A program made the position numbers and the translations under genes. Under the pieces are notes generated by a model. It saw only the letters and a list, made by a program, of their open reading frames with translations. It was not told the DNA's origin and did no database searches. Positions 30,378 to 37,927 of a stretch of DNA of 37,927 nt are shown here, piece after piece; the stretch's first letter is position 1, and every line of letters starts with the position of its first letter. The DNA is from CAYVZU01 sp964455935 (GTDB taxonomy: Bacteria; Fibrobacterota; CAYVZU01): positions 1 through 37,927 of the forward strand of contig CAYVZU010000024.1 of assembly GCA_964455935.1 (NCBI GenBank). The letters are read 5' to 3'.

Positions 30378-30435
30378 ACTGCAAACCGACTCCTTGCTTG
30401 GGGGACCTTCCGGCAATATTCGTATTTTCTATTGG

Positions 30436-32175
30436 ATGAGAACTTGCCGCGTACTCCTGTGGAGTTTGTGTTTCTGGGTCGCAGCCGCCCTTCCGGTTAG
30501 GGCCGCGGATTCGGCCCTTGTGGCGGCCGATTCCGGCGAAGGCCACTTCTTCAGCCGGACTCCATTTGGATTTACCTTTAATTCCGATCAAATCCGGCGG
30601 AGTGATGCGCCAACATTGGCGGAGCTGCTTGCAATCCTCCCGGGCATTTCCGTTCATCGCAGTTCCCTGGTCGGCGGGGCCGAGGAGCTTCGCTGGCATG
30701 GCACAAAGCTGCAGCGGATTGCAGTGCTTCTCGATGGGGTTCCCTTTGGCGCCAACGACCTGTGCTGGCCTTCGGCGGGCCGCTGGTCGCCGGCCTCGTT
30801 TTCACGCGTATCGGTTTGCGTGGGGCCGGGCAGGGGAGGGCCATCGGAGCTGCGCCTAGAGTTGGAGAGCTTTCAATCCGCGCCCACGCCGCCCCTGACC
30901 GATGCATTCTGGCAGACAGGGCCCTTCGAGGAGAACCTGCTCGATGTCCTTTTCGCGCGAAAATTGAGCCGTAAATTCAGCCTGTTCTTCCATTCGCGCT
31001 CGTTAAGCACCGAGTCGCGGGACTATACTCATCCCGATGTAATTACCACATTCTACGAATCGATCGGCCGCGACAGCGCGCGCATTATGCGCGAAGGAAT
31101 CAACCAGAGCCAAAGCGTGCGGGAGATCCGCGCAGGCGGGCAGTACGACCTTGGATACGGCAGCATCGCGGCCGTGTTCTCGTCGTATCGTTCGGCGGAT
31201 TCCCTTTTTTCGGAGTCGCCTCTGAACTGGGAACGGCGGCAGGAATTGGGTTACTACGCATTCAACTACCAGCGCATTGGCACGCCGCTTGGTCTCTGGT
31301 CAGCCGGATATTATCAGGGACCTGAGGAGAACGGCCTTTGGCTTGTTGACTCGATTGTCCTCGGGCGAACCCGATTCCTGGCCGGGGGCGAAAAGGTTTT
31401 TGCCTCCGATTCGGGTCAGACGCCGGCACGCCTGTGGGGCAACAGCCATACCCAATGGGGGCCGGTTGCCTGGATCGCTTTCGGCGAGATTGGGATGGAA
31501 GGCGGTGAACTCGAATACGGCACACGACAGAGCGTTGGCCTTGATTATCCATTTGCCTTTGCGCAGGCGGACCTGGCCTACAGTGTGGCGTTTCCCCAAG
31601 CCAGTCTAACGTATGCGGGGATTCCGCTTCTGCGGTCCCGTTCGGCGAAGGACACCCTGGCCCAGTTCTCGATTCAGGCCGGCGCCCAATGGCGCGGTTT
31701 CCGGCTGTGGCTGCGCCAGGAAGAGACCCGGCGCGGGGGCATGCCGATGCTGGCTCTTGCCGGCCATGTCAATCCTCCGGCCGCCGGCGCAACCACCTTT
31801 GGCCTTGACCGCTTTGACATCGGCCCCATCCGTTTTGGCGAGGAACTCACCTTGAACCGCAATGGGTGGCCAGAGATTTCGAACCACCTCTGGGCGAGTT
31901 ATATCCGCATGGCTGTCCAAAACCGTCTTCTGATCGAGACAGCCCTGATGGCCGATTACACCGGGCGGAATGCGGCGGCGGACCTTCAGAATCGGCAATG
32001 GGTCGAACTCGACCCGTTCTGGGATGTTTCTCTGCGAATTGCCCTTCAGATTCGCACGTTCCGGCTCTTCTACAAGATCGGCAACCTCTTCGACAGCCGT
32101 CGAGCGTATTTCTATCCCTATCCGCTGCCGGGCCTGAATTTTCAGTGGGGCCTTCACTGGGCCTTAAAGGGATGA
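30436..32175 (+). CDS. TonB-dependent receptor, plug-domain outer-membrane protein
   Basis: 579 residues, the size of BtuB-like receptors. A signal peptide (MRTCRVLLWSLCFWVAAALPVRA) is followed by a plug domain: SDAPTLAELLAILPGISV (about 56-73) and RIAVLLDGVPFGANDL (about 93-108), with SRVSVCVGPGRGG where the usual EVVRGP motif sits. The rest alternates strand-like segments (FSLFFHSRSL, LGYYAFNYQRI, WVELDPFWDVSLRIAL, FRLFYKIGNLFD) and ends in LNFQWGLHWALKG, as in a barrel. The plug lacks the usual GVINI end, so it is diverged. Ligand unknown. ATG 30436 gives a good signal peptide; longer in-frame starts to 30331 run through the leader hairpins. Confidence 0.78.
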   Translation: MRTCRVLLWSLCFWVAAALPVRAADSALVAADSGEGHFFSRTPFGFTFNSDQIRRSDAPTLAELLAILPGISVHRSSLVGGAEELRWHGTKLQRIAVLLDGVPFGANDLCWPSAGRWSPASFSRVSVCVGPGRGGPSELRLELESFQSAPTPPLTDAFWQTGPFEENLLDVLFARKLSRKFSLFFHSRSLSTESRDYTHPDVITTFYESIGRDSARIMREGINQSQSVREIRAGGQYDLGYGSIAAVFSSYRSADSLFSESPLNWERRQELGYYAFNYQRIGTPLGLWSAGYYQGPEENGLWLVDSIVLGRTRFLAGGEKVFASDSGQTPARLWGNSHTQWGPVAWIAFGEIGMEGGELEYGTRQSVGLDYPFAFAQADLAYSVAFPQASLTYAGIPLLRSRSAKDTLAQFSIQAGAQWRGFRLWLRQEETRRGGMPMLALAGHVNPPAAGATTFGLDRFDIGPIRFGEELTLNRNGWPEISNHLWASYIRMAVQNRLLIETALMADYTGRNAAADLQNRQWVELDPFWDVSLRIALQIRTFRLFYKIGNLFDSRRAYFYPYPLPGLNFQWGLHWALKG

Positions 32176-32180
32176 AAAAT

Positions 32181-32215
32181 CAGCAGCCAGTTGCCGGTTG
32201 CAAGCAGGCAATCGG
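32181..32215 (+). repeat. Heptamer array after the TonB receptor
   Basis: Units CAGCAGC, CAGTTGC, CGGTTGC, AAGCAGG, CAATCGG in exact 7-base phase, starting six bases after the stop codon. Confidence 0.65.
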
Positions 32216-32342
32216 AAGCATGGAACGCCCAACTCGGAAAAGGGTCGGGAGAGCATGTCCCCGATCCATCGATATCCGTGCTGCGTGCCATTGAATTCCA
32301 GGCATGGACTGCTGACCTTTCGCGACTGATCGCTGTTTCGTA

Positions 32343-32372
32343 TTTACACCCCTTTCAGACACCCTTTATATT
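32343..32372 (+). promoter_or_regulatory. Promoter of the HD-GYP regulator
   Basis: TTTACA (32343-32348), 18-base spacer, TATATT (32367-32372). The leader to ATG 32430 would be about 50 bases and contains the AGGTGGGA ribosome-binding site. Confidence 0.55.
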
Positions 32373-32429
32373 AGCGCTAGAGCGGGCAAGGGTGGCTCAC
32401 GAAATCGGCCCGGAACCAGGTGGGATTGC

Positions 32430-34433
32430 ATGGTCAAAGTGGCGGCGGCATTCGCCGAAAACCGGCTCTCGTTTTCTCTGGAAACGCAGGGACGAAAACG
32501 CGTTTTGGTCGTGGACGACGAATCGCCCATTCGATCGCTGCTGCGCGAATACCTGGAGAAACTGGGGTACGACGTCTTTGCGGCCGATTCGGCCCGCTCT
32601 GCGCTGACCCTGTTCCGCCAGACGCAGCCGCACGTTGTGATCTCCGACATCCGCCTGGAGGGACCCACCGGAATTTCGCTGCTGGGAGACCTTAAACGGA
32701 TCGATCCAAGCCTGCCCGTCATCGTCATTACCGGATTTCCCTCTCTTGACAGCGCCATCACGGCTCTTCAGGAAGAGGCATTCGATTACATGATCAAACC
32801 ATTCAATCTTTCGGAGCTTGAGGAGAAGATCCGCATGGCCCTGGAGGTCCGGCGACTCTCCCGTGACAACATCATTCTGAAGGAGATGGCGGCCCTTCAC
32901 AAGGTCACAAGCTATCTGGCCTCGACGCAGGACATGGACGCGTTGCTTACGTTCACGATGGAGCAGAGCCTGAAGCTGTCAAAGGCGGAGAGCGGTTCGC
33001 TGCAGCTGGTTGACTTCGATACCAACGACCTGAAGCTGGTTCGCAGTTCGAGCGACCGGCCCGCAAACAGGACATCATCCCTTGCCGCCGCGCACGAGTG
33101 GCCGGCTTCGGAATGGGCCGTGAAGAACAGGCGGCCCCTGCTGATTCGCGGCGGACGGACCTATCCCGAGACCGACATTCCCGTGGCCCCCGATGCGGGT
33201 TCCTCCGTCTCCATTCCCCTGCTGGCCGGCGAGCGCGTGGTTGGCGCCATCAACCTGACACGCCGCAAAAAGGATCTCTCGCAGAACGATCTCCAAGTGG
33301 TCAATGTTCTGGCTTCCCAGGTGGGTGTGGCCATTGAAAATGTACGGCTTTACGAATCCCTCAAGCATCAACTTCAGCACCTTACGTTCGTCAGCGAATA
33401 CAGCGAAACCCTGATGGAGAAGATCGAACGAAAAGACATCTACGATCATTTCTTCACAACCCTTCAGCGCAAGTTCCGCCATGACGTAGATTTTGCCGCA
33501 ATTCTGGCCGAGGGTGAGACCCGCACCGAAATGGTCTACTGGAGCCGGCTTTCCGCTGCTCCGGGTTGTTTGAAGCAGGCCTGCGACATCATGGCCAGGA
33601 ACCGGCCGGATGAGAAAAAAGGGGGCGCAAACGAGACGGCTTTCGTTCAGTACGGAAGGTCCGAACCATCATCGGCGCGCAAAAAGCTGGCCGAACTGGG
33701 CGAAGCGCTTTCCGTGCCGCTCGTCAATCACGAGGGAACCTTCGGTTGCGCGCTGGTGGCCGTGCGGCCCGGCGCCGCGCTGGGGGCGCCCGTGCGGGAG
33801 CTGATGGCCTCGCTCATCGGCCAGACCTGCATCGCGGTTTCAAATTCGCATCTCTACGAGGAAATGAAGCGCAACTACTTCAAAACGATCAAGGCCCTGG
33901 CTCTGGCCGTGGATGCAAAAGACACCTACACGGGCGGCCATTCCGAGTTGGTTTCCAAATATGCCGGTATGGTTGCCGTTGAGTTGCGGATGAGCGAAAA
34001 GGACGTAACCGATATCGTGAATGCGGGACTTCTTCACGATGTGGGAAAGATCGGGATTCCGGGACATATTCTCAACAAGCCCGGTCTCCTGACAACCGAG
34101 GAATTCAACAGCGTCATGAAAAGCCATTCGGCCTTGGGCGCCAACATCGTAAAGGAGGTTCCGTTTTTGCGGCACCTGGCTCCGTCGATTCTTTACCATC
34201 ATGAGCGCTATGACGGTGAAGGCTATCCCGAAGGACTGGTGGGCGAGTCGATTCCCATTGGGGCGCGCATCCTGGCCGCGGCCGATGCCTATGCCGCGAT
34301 GACCTGCGACCGGCCCTATCGCAAATCGCTGGGCAAAGCCGAGGCCTGCCGCCGCATCTGGGAAGGTCGTGGCCACCAGTTCGACGCGGACATTGCCGAT
34401 ATCTTTCTATCCCTTGTCGCAAAAGAGAAATAG
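32430..34433 (+). CDS. REC-GAF-GAF-HD-GYP response regulator (c-di-GMP phosphodiesterase)
   Basis: 667 residues. Receiver domain (about 24-140) with Asp29-Asp30, phosphoacceptor Asp73 in VISDIRLEG and Lys123. A GAF domain spans about 160-305 and a second, more diverged GAF-like domain about 325-475. The C-terminal HD-GYP domain (about 485-660) has His536-Asp537 in LLHDVGKIGIP, HHERYDGEGYPEG (590-602) and ADAYAAMTCDRPYR, all the residues needed to cleave cyclic di-GMP. It would connect a phosphorelay and a small-molecule or redox input to c-di-GMP turnover. The cognate kinase is not adjacent. ATG 32430 follows AGGTGGGA. Convergent with nfo. Confidence 0.92.
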   Translation: MVKVAAAFAENRLSFSLETQGRKRVLVVDDESPIRSLLREYLEKLGYDVFAADSARSALTLFRQTQPHVVISDIRLEGPTGISLLGDLKRIDPSLPVIVITGFPSLDSAITALQEEAFDYMIKPFNLSELEEKIRMALEVRRLSRDNIILKEMAALHKVTSYLASTQDMDALLTFTMEQSLKLSKAESGSLQLVDFDTNDLKLVRSSSDRPANRTSSLAAAHEWPASEWAVKNRRPLLIRGGRTYPETDIPVAPDAGSSVSIPLLAGERVVGAINLTRRKKDLSQNDLQVVNVLASQVGVAIENVRLYESLKHQLQHLTFVSEYSETLMEKIERKDIYDHFFTTLQRKFRHDVDFAAILAEGETRTEMVYWSRLSAAPGCLKQACDIMARNRPDEKKGGANETAFVQYGRSEPSSARKKLAELGEALSVPLVNHEGTFGCALVAVRPGAALGAPVRELMASLIGQTCIAVSNSHLYEEMKRNYFKTIKALALAVDAKDTYTGGHSELVSKYAGMVAVELRMSEKDVTDIVNAGLLHDVGKIGIPGHILNKPGLLTTEEFNSVMKSHSALGANIVKEVPFLRHLAPSILYHHERYDGEGYPEGLVGESIPIGARILAAADAYAAMTCDRPYRKSLGKAEACRRIWEGRGHQFDADIADIFLSLVAKEK

Positions 34434-34449
34434 CCCACCGAAGACAAAC

Positions 34450-34477
34450 GTTGCCGGCTCTCGGTTCCCAGTTGCCC
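34450..34477 (+). repeat. Heptamer array between HD-GYP and nfo genes
   Basis: Units GTTGCCG, GCTCTCG, GTTCCCA, GTTGCCC in phase, followed by GGATGAG. It begins 17 bases after the stop of the regulator, between two convergent genes. Confidence 0.6.
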
Positions 34478-34545
34478 GGATGAGATAAGAAGAATGATCG
34501 CCGCCGCGGCACGCCCAAACAAATGGCGAAGGGAGAGGCGATGGC

Positions 34546-35424
34546 TCATCGGTCCGGCCGGTGGATCTTGGTGGACAATAACCGGCGCAACACACCTAAA
34601 TTCCGCCGATCCTCGTCTTGGGTCATGTGCGGCGTCTCAAGGACCAATGGAATGTGCGCGATTCGGGGATGGCTCAGAAAATCCCGCATTGCCCTGGACC
34701 CGATCTTTCCTTCTCCAATGTGTTCGTGACGGTCCTGGTGCGAGCCCAGGCCGGCTTTGGAATCATTCACATGGATCAGGCCGACCCGATCCGGACCCAG
34801 CGCGCCCTCGATCTCGTCCAGGGTTTGCTCAATGCCCGTCCTGGAACGCAGATTGAAACCCGCGCCAAAGAGGTGTGCTGTATCCAGACAGACCCCGATG
34901 CGCTTTGGCTTTTGCACCCTGCAGATCAGCCGGGCAATGGACTGGAATGCCTGGCCGGGCCCTTCGCCGGCTGTGCTCTCGATTAGAATTTTTGGGCCGG
35001 CAGGAATCGAACAGGCTTCATCCAAAGCCGCTGCGAATCGCTCAAGACGGGCTTCGGCCGGAGGGCCCGGTCTAAACATGTGAACAACGTAGAAATCCAC
35101 ACCCAATCCGGCGGCCAATGACACCTCGATTTTCAATTTACCAATGCTCTTCTCATGGATTGTAGTAACCATTGCCGCTGGATTAATCAGATAGATGGCG
35201 TGCATGGCAACCGTTGTAACCGAGCTCTTCTGTTTTATTTTCCGGAATTCTTCGATGTCGCGGGCCAAAACCTTGAGGGGCTTCCATCCGCGCGGATTTC
35301 CGCCAAAGATCTGCATGGCCGTGCAGCCCAAATTCCCGGCGCGCTCAAGGGCCTTTGTGAAGCCGCCCGCGATCGAGACGTGGACGCCAATGGGACGGGG
35401 AGTCAGTTGGGAGTTGGGAATCAT
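34546..35424 (-). CDS. nfo: Endonuclease IV
   Basis: 292 residues, AP endonuclease family 2. It cuts 5' of abasic sites in base-excision repair using three zinc ions. All nine metal ligands can be placed: His75 (MHAIYLIN), His115 (VVHMF), Glu149 (LIESTAGEG), Asp181 and His184 (CLDTAH), His218 (IHVNDSK), Asp231 and His233 (DRHEH), Glu263 (VLETP). The start codon at 35424 is within a heptamer array, so residues 1-10 (MIPNSQLTPR) are encoded by repeat DNA; the family core begins near IGVHVSIAGG. No Shine-Dalgarno sequence is visible. A shorter start is not available before the core. Confidence 0.92.
   Translation of the reverse strand: MIPNSQLTPRPIGVHVSIAGGFTKALERAGNLGCTAMQIFGGNPRGWKPLKVLARDIEEFRKIKQKSSVTTVAMHAIYLINPAAMVTTIHEKSIGKLKIEVSLAAGLGVDFYVVHMFRPGPPAEARLERFAAALDEACSIPAGPKILIESTAGEGPGQAFQSIARLICRVQKPKRIGVCLDTAHLFGAGFNLRSRTGIEQTLDEIEGALGPDRVGLIHVNDSKAGLGSHQDRHEHIGEGKIGSRAMRDFLSHPRIAHIPLVLETPHMTQDEDRRNLGVLRRLLSTKIHRPDR
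35397..35424 (-). repeat. Heptamer array overlapping the nfo start codon
   Basis: On the minus strand ATGATTC, CCAACTC, CCAACTG, ACTCCCC: four units in phase, the first containing the start codon. Pyrimidine-rich in the direction of transcription. Confidence 0.75.
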
Positions 35425-35470
35425 GCGTCGTTACATTCCGAATTTGGATAGGATAGCGGGATACAAATCC

Positions 35471-35645
35471 ATGAAACCACAGAGTAGCTCGGAGGCCGGA
35501 GAAGAGGACACAGAGGTGAAAAAAGCTCTATTCCGGCGTGGCACGCGCCAGAAAGATTTCCCTCTGCGCTCTCATTCTTAACTCGGTTTTCTCTCTGCGG
35601 AAACCTGAGTACTTACACCTCCAGATCAATCCTGTAATCCAGTCA
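35471..35645. repeat. Degenerate intergenic repeats between nfo and SBP gene
   Basis: No gene in 35425-35669. ACCACAGAG (35475-35483), GAGGACACAGAGGTGAA and, on the far side, TTCTCTCTGCGGAAACC look like a decayed copy of the CCACAGAG inverted-repeat family. AATCCTGTAATCCAGTC (about 35629-35645) resembles the GACAGGAT repeat. The minus-strand gene that ends at 35670 has no evident terminator here. Confidence 0.35.
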
Positions 35646-35669
35646 ACTCTTAAAAAAAGGGTTCTGCCC

Positions 35670-37256
35670 CTATTGGGCCCGCTCCAATCTTTCGAATGGA
35701 ATTGCAAAATCGCCCTGTTTTGAGAGGGCGAGTCCCTTCCAGTCCGGCTTGAGTAGGCAGGCGTCCCTGCTATACGAGATCATGATCCATGCAGCCTGCT
35801 CCGAGGCCAACCGGTCGGCCTTTCGATACAGATCCACTCGTTCAGCGGCCTTTGTTGTGGCCCTGGCCGAAGCGATCAATGCATCGAATTCCGTGTTGCG
35901 GAAATGCGAGAAATTGTCGCCCTTGCCAATCTCCGATGAGTGAAGGAGCGGATAAAGGAAATTGTCCGCGTCCGGAAGATCCGCGACCCATCCCAGACGG
36001 AACAACTCGGGTTCGCCCTCCTGCAGGGCGCCCAAATACGTGCCCCATTCCATTTCTTTCAGTTCAATTTTAACCCCAATCTCCGCCAACAATGACTGCA
36101 TGTATTGGGCCACCTTGCGGTGCCGCTCGTTCTGATTGAACCATAAGCGAATGCCGGGCAGGCCCTTGCCTTCGGGGAATCCCGCTTCGGCCAGCAGGCG
36201 CTTGGCTTCTTGTGGATTGTAGGCATATCCAGCGATGGTGGAATCGAAACCCTCAATACCGGGCGGCAGAATTCCCTGTGCGGGTTCCGCCATGCCTTCA
36301 AAAATGGCATCGCACATGGCCTGCCGGTCGATTGCGCGGCAAAACGCGCGGCGCAGATTGAGATTGTCTTTGAAGGGCGGGCGATCCAGATTAAAACCGA
36401 TGTAATAGATCCCCAGAATGGGCCACACGGACAGCTCCGCTGGTCTTTGTGTGCGCAGCTCCGCGACCCGGCCTTGCGGAATCTCATCCAGGAAATCCAG
36501 GTCGCCCGACAAATATTGCTGGAATGCGACGTCCACACTGGGAAGGATCTTGAACCGGATACCGGCATACTTGATTGAATCGCCGTAAAAACGGTCAAAG
36601 CGCTCCAGGACAATCTCATTTCCGCGGCTCCACGAGGCTAGCCTAAAAGGGCCGCAACCAACCGGATGCTGCAGCCAGTCTTCGCCCTTTTCCACTTCCT
36701 CCCGTGGTACGACGCTGGCTGCCTCCATGCAAAGCTGGCCCAGGAATGGGGCAAATTGCGTCTCCAGGCGAAGCTCCAGGATTGAATCGGACAGCGCGCG
36801 GATTCCCGAAACCTCTCCGGCCTTGCCGCTCTCGAACGCCGTTGCCCCCTGTATCGGCGATAGAACCCACACGCGCTCCGAGGCGGTCTTGGGATTGAGT
36901 ATCCGTTCGAACGAATACTTGAAATCGTGCGCGGTCACCTTGCGCCCGTTGTGGAAGAACGCGTTGTTGCGCAATGTGAAGGTGTAAAGACGACCATCCT
37001 TTGAAATGATCCAACTCCTGGCAACGGCGGGGACCACCTTCAGCGTCGTTGGCTCATACTGCACCAGGCCGTCAAAGACCTTCAACAAAATCGTCGCGGA
37101 TCGGGTATCGGTGCCGTGGGCCACATCCAGCGTGGGTGGGTCGCCATCCAGCCGGTAACGAAGCATGTTGTCCGAAGCGGTCTTTTCTCGATTTCCGCAA
37201 CCCATCCATACGGCAAGCAAAGCGATATGAAATGAAAGCAGAATCCAGCGTTGCAT
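35670..37256 (-). CDS. ABC transporter peptide-binding lipoprotein (SBP family 5)
   Basis: 528 residues from ATG 37256, set by the GGGAGG at about -10. A signal peptide ends at WMGC (Cys20), giving a probable lipoprotein. The family 5 pattern is clear: YRLDGDPPTLDVAHGTD, VVPAVARSWIISKDGRLYTF (about 84-103), FHNGRKVTAHDFKYSFERIL (about 110-129), IYYIGFNLDRPPFKDNLNLR and WVADLPDADNFLYPL. These proteins deliver oligopeptides, nickel or similar solutes to an inner-membrane ABC transporter; no permease or ATPase is in the window, so it stands alone here. Substrate unknown. Confidence 0.9.
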   Translation of the reverse strand: MQRWILLSFHIALLAVWMGCGNREKTASDNMLRYRLDGDPPTLDVAHGTDTRSATILLKVFDGLVQYEPTTLKVVPAVARSWIISKDGRLYTFTLRNNAFFHNGRKVTAHDFKYSFERILNPKTASERVWVLSPIQGATAFESGKAGEVSGIRALSDSILELRLETQFAPFLGQLCMEAASVVPREEVEKGEDWLQHPVGCGPFRLASWSRGNEIVLERFDRFYGDSIKYAGIRFKILPSVDVAFQQYLSGDLDFLDEIPQGRVAELRTQRPAELSVWPILGIYYIGFNLDRPPFKDNLNLRRAFCRAIDRQAMCDAIFEGMAEPAQGILPPGIEGFDSTIAGYAYNPQEAKRLLAEAGFPEGKGLPGIRLWFNQNERHRKVAQYMQSLLAEIGVKIELKEMEWGTYLGALQEGEPELFRLGWVADLPDADNFLYPLLHSSEIGKGDNFSHFRNTEFDALIASARATTKAAERVDLYRKADRLASEQAAWIMISYSRDACLLKPDWKGLALSKQGDFAIPFERLERAQ

Positions 37257-37347
37257 GATTTCCTCCCTGAAATTTGGTAATTGGAAAATACGATTTGCAG
37301 TCACCTTTGTTCCCCAAAAAGGCTTTGACTTGGCAAAAAACGGCTGC

Positions 37348-37381
37348 ATTGCCGCAACCGCCAGTGCCATTTTGCGGCAAT
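37348..37381. promoter_or_regulatory. 10-base inverted repeat between divergent genes
   Basis: ATTGCCGCAA (37348-37357) and its exact reverse complement (37372-37381) are separated by 14 bases. The site is upstream of both the substrate-binding-protein gene and the 37489 gene and ends 26 bases before the -35 box of the latter. No T-run follows, so an operator is more likely than a terminator. Confidence 0.4.
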
Positions 37382-37407
37382 TCTCCACCCGTTAATAAAA
37401 AAATATC

Positions 37408-37437
37408 TTGACGGAACGATTGTGATTCCCATATATA
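37408..37437 (+). promoter_or_regulatory. Promoter of the truncated secreted protein
   Basis: TTGACG (37408-37413), 18-base spacer, TATATA (37432-37437). Predicted start near 37444. Confidence 0.5.
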
Positions 37438-37488
37438 CAGTTGTTTATTCGTTTCCTAATGCGACAAAGGAAGTCCAGCCTGTTGGAA

Positions 37489-37914
37489 ATGGGCAAGAAA
37501 GTGGGAAAAAGGATGCGGATAATCGTCCCGTCTGTTTTGGGTGTATTTGCGCTGTTCTATTCTGCGTTCGCCGATAATCTCGTTTTCCAAAAGAACGACG
37601 GAAGCGCGGCTGTAACAATAGATGAAAATGGCAACGTCACTTTCTCTGGCACGCTGAAAAAGAAGTCAACCGGGGAGCCCGGCAGCGGCGAACTTCTAAT
37701 TGAAAATTCCACAGGGCAGGACATCCTTTGGACGGAGCAAAAAGGAACCATCCATAATACGCATATCAAAGGCGATTTGACCTCCAACTACGTTACGAAT
37801 CAGCCGCAAGGATTGGTATTCGAAAAGTCCAGCCAAGCGGTTGCCGAACTGCACGAGAATGGAGATTTAAAAATAGGTTCTTCCGACTTTTCAGTGGGTA
37901 CCCCCCACATATAG
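37489..37914 (+). CDS. Secreted repeat protein, probably truncated
   Basis: 141 residues from ATG 37489, which follows TTGGAA and gives a good signal peptide: basic MGKKVGKRMR, hydrophobic IIVPSVLGVFALFY, cleavage after SAFA. The mature part has two copies of a short beta-type unit: LVFQK...DENGN (31-49) and LVFEK...HENGD (109-126), about 78 residues apart, like modular surface or tail-fibre-type proteins. The frame ends SVGTPHI at 37914, directly after the palindrome GGGTACCC, where the DNA character changes. The gene was probably cut by an insertion whose end starts near 37898. A TTG at 37441 is an unlikely earlier start. No family recognised. Confidence 0.6.
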   Translation: MGKKVGKRMRIIVPSVLGVFALFYSAFADNLVFQKNDGSAAVTIDENGNVTFSGTLKKKSTGEPGSGELLIENSTGQDILWTEQKGTIHNTHIKGDLTSNYVTNQPQGLVFEKSSQAVAELHENGDLKIGSSDFSVGTPHI

Positions 37915-37927
37915 TGTGAGAAGGTTT

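Noticed and set aside
30322..30435. Cobalamin riboswitch
   Set aside because: Only scattered resemblances to conserved boxes; a perfect hairpin falls where the core should be single-stranded. Kept as a structured leader only.

Overview
The window is a gene-dense (about one gene per kb), GC-rich (roughly 57% by eye) chromosomal segment of a diderm, Gram-negative bacterium. Outer-membrane life is shown by a TonB-dependent receptor, lipoproteins with clear lipoboxes, secreted barrel-like proteins and a periplasmic substrate-binding protein. The mix of genes (dapL-type lysine/peptidoglycan synthesis, argJ, a second-type EF-G, an EF-P with an arginine loop tip, a DUF5107/TPR protein, REC-HATPase and STAS regulators) fits a little-studied phylum (PVC/FCB-like or a candidate phylum such as Sumerlaeota or Hydrogenedentota) better than a classical proteobacterium. 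That assignment is inference only.

Layout. 1-612: broken PLD-type helicase remnant (-) at the window edge. 778-1779: holA. 2081-4643: sensor operon (small membrane protein, PAS histidine kinase, REC-HATPase regulator). 4973-5545: EF-P. 5599-6798: AAA/DUF4143 ATPase (-), whose promoter overlaps that of dapL (6978-8213). 8417-10186: argJ and tadA. 10368-14392: four minus-strand genes that form two pairs, each a lipoprotein DNase I-fold phosphodiesterase (EEP family) plus a secreted or barrel-like protein. 14900-17158: DUF5107-TPR protein preceded by a 73-residue protein resembling flagellar rod proteins. 17288-20858: Ppx/GppA phosphatase, WxxGxW-type secreted protein, orphan TadB, and a STAS / HTH-STAS pair. 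20948-21021: tRNA-Pro(TGG). 21166-25670: EF-G paralog, M16 peptidase, PHP phosphatase. 25695-27810: Nramp-like transporter and HD hydrolase (-). 27986-30298: Tex. 30436-32175: TonB-dependent receptor with a structured leader. 32430-34433: REC-GAF-HD-GYP c-di-GMP phosphodiesterase. 34546-35424: endonuclease IV (-). 35670-37256: ABC peptide-binding lipoprotein (-). 37489-37914: secreted protein cut short near the window end.

The intergenic DNA is unusual. At nine places it consists of degenerate arrays with an exact 7-base period (for example GGATAGG-GGCCAGG-GGCCAGG), like the STRR repeats of cyanobacteria; three arrays run into the start codons of genes (ppx-like, M16, nfo). A second family, with CCACAGAG arms, makes small inverted-repeat elements; the copy between dapL and argJ still encodes the beginning of a GxxExxY-family protein. 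Two further hairpin-type repeat families are present. Several genes have well-spaced promoters, and for some the -10 box lies only 6-9 bases before the start codon, suggesting leaderless mRNAs.

There is no prophage, CRISPR array or complete insertion sequence. Best candidates for something not yet described: the paired EEP-lipoprotein/secreted-protein loci, the HTH-STAS partner-switching branch, the 73-residue rod-like protein with DUF5107, and the heptamer and GxxExxY-derived intergenic elements.
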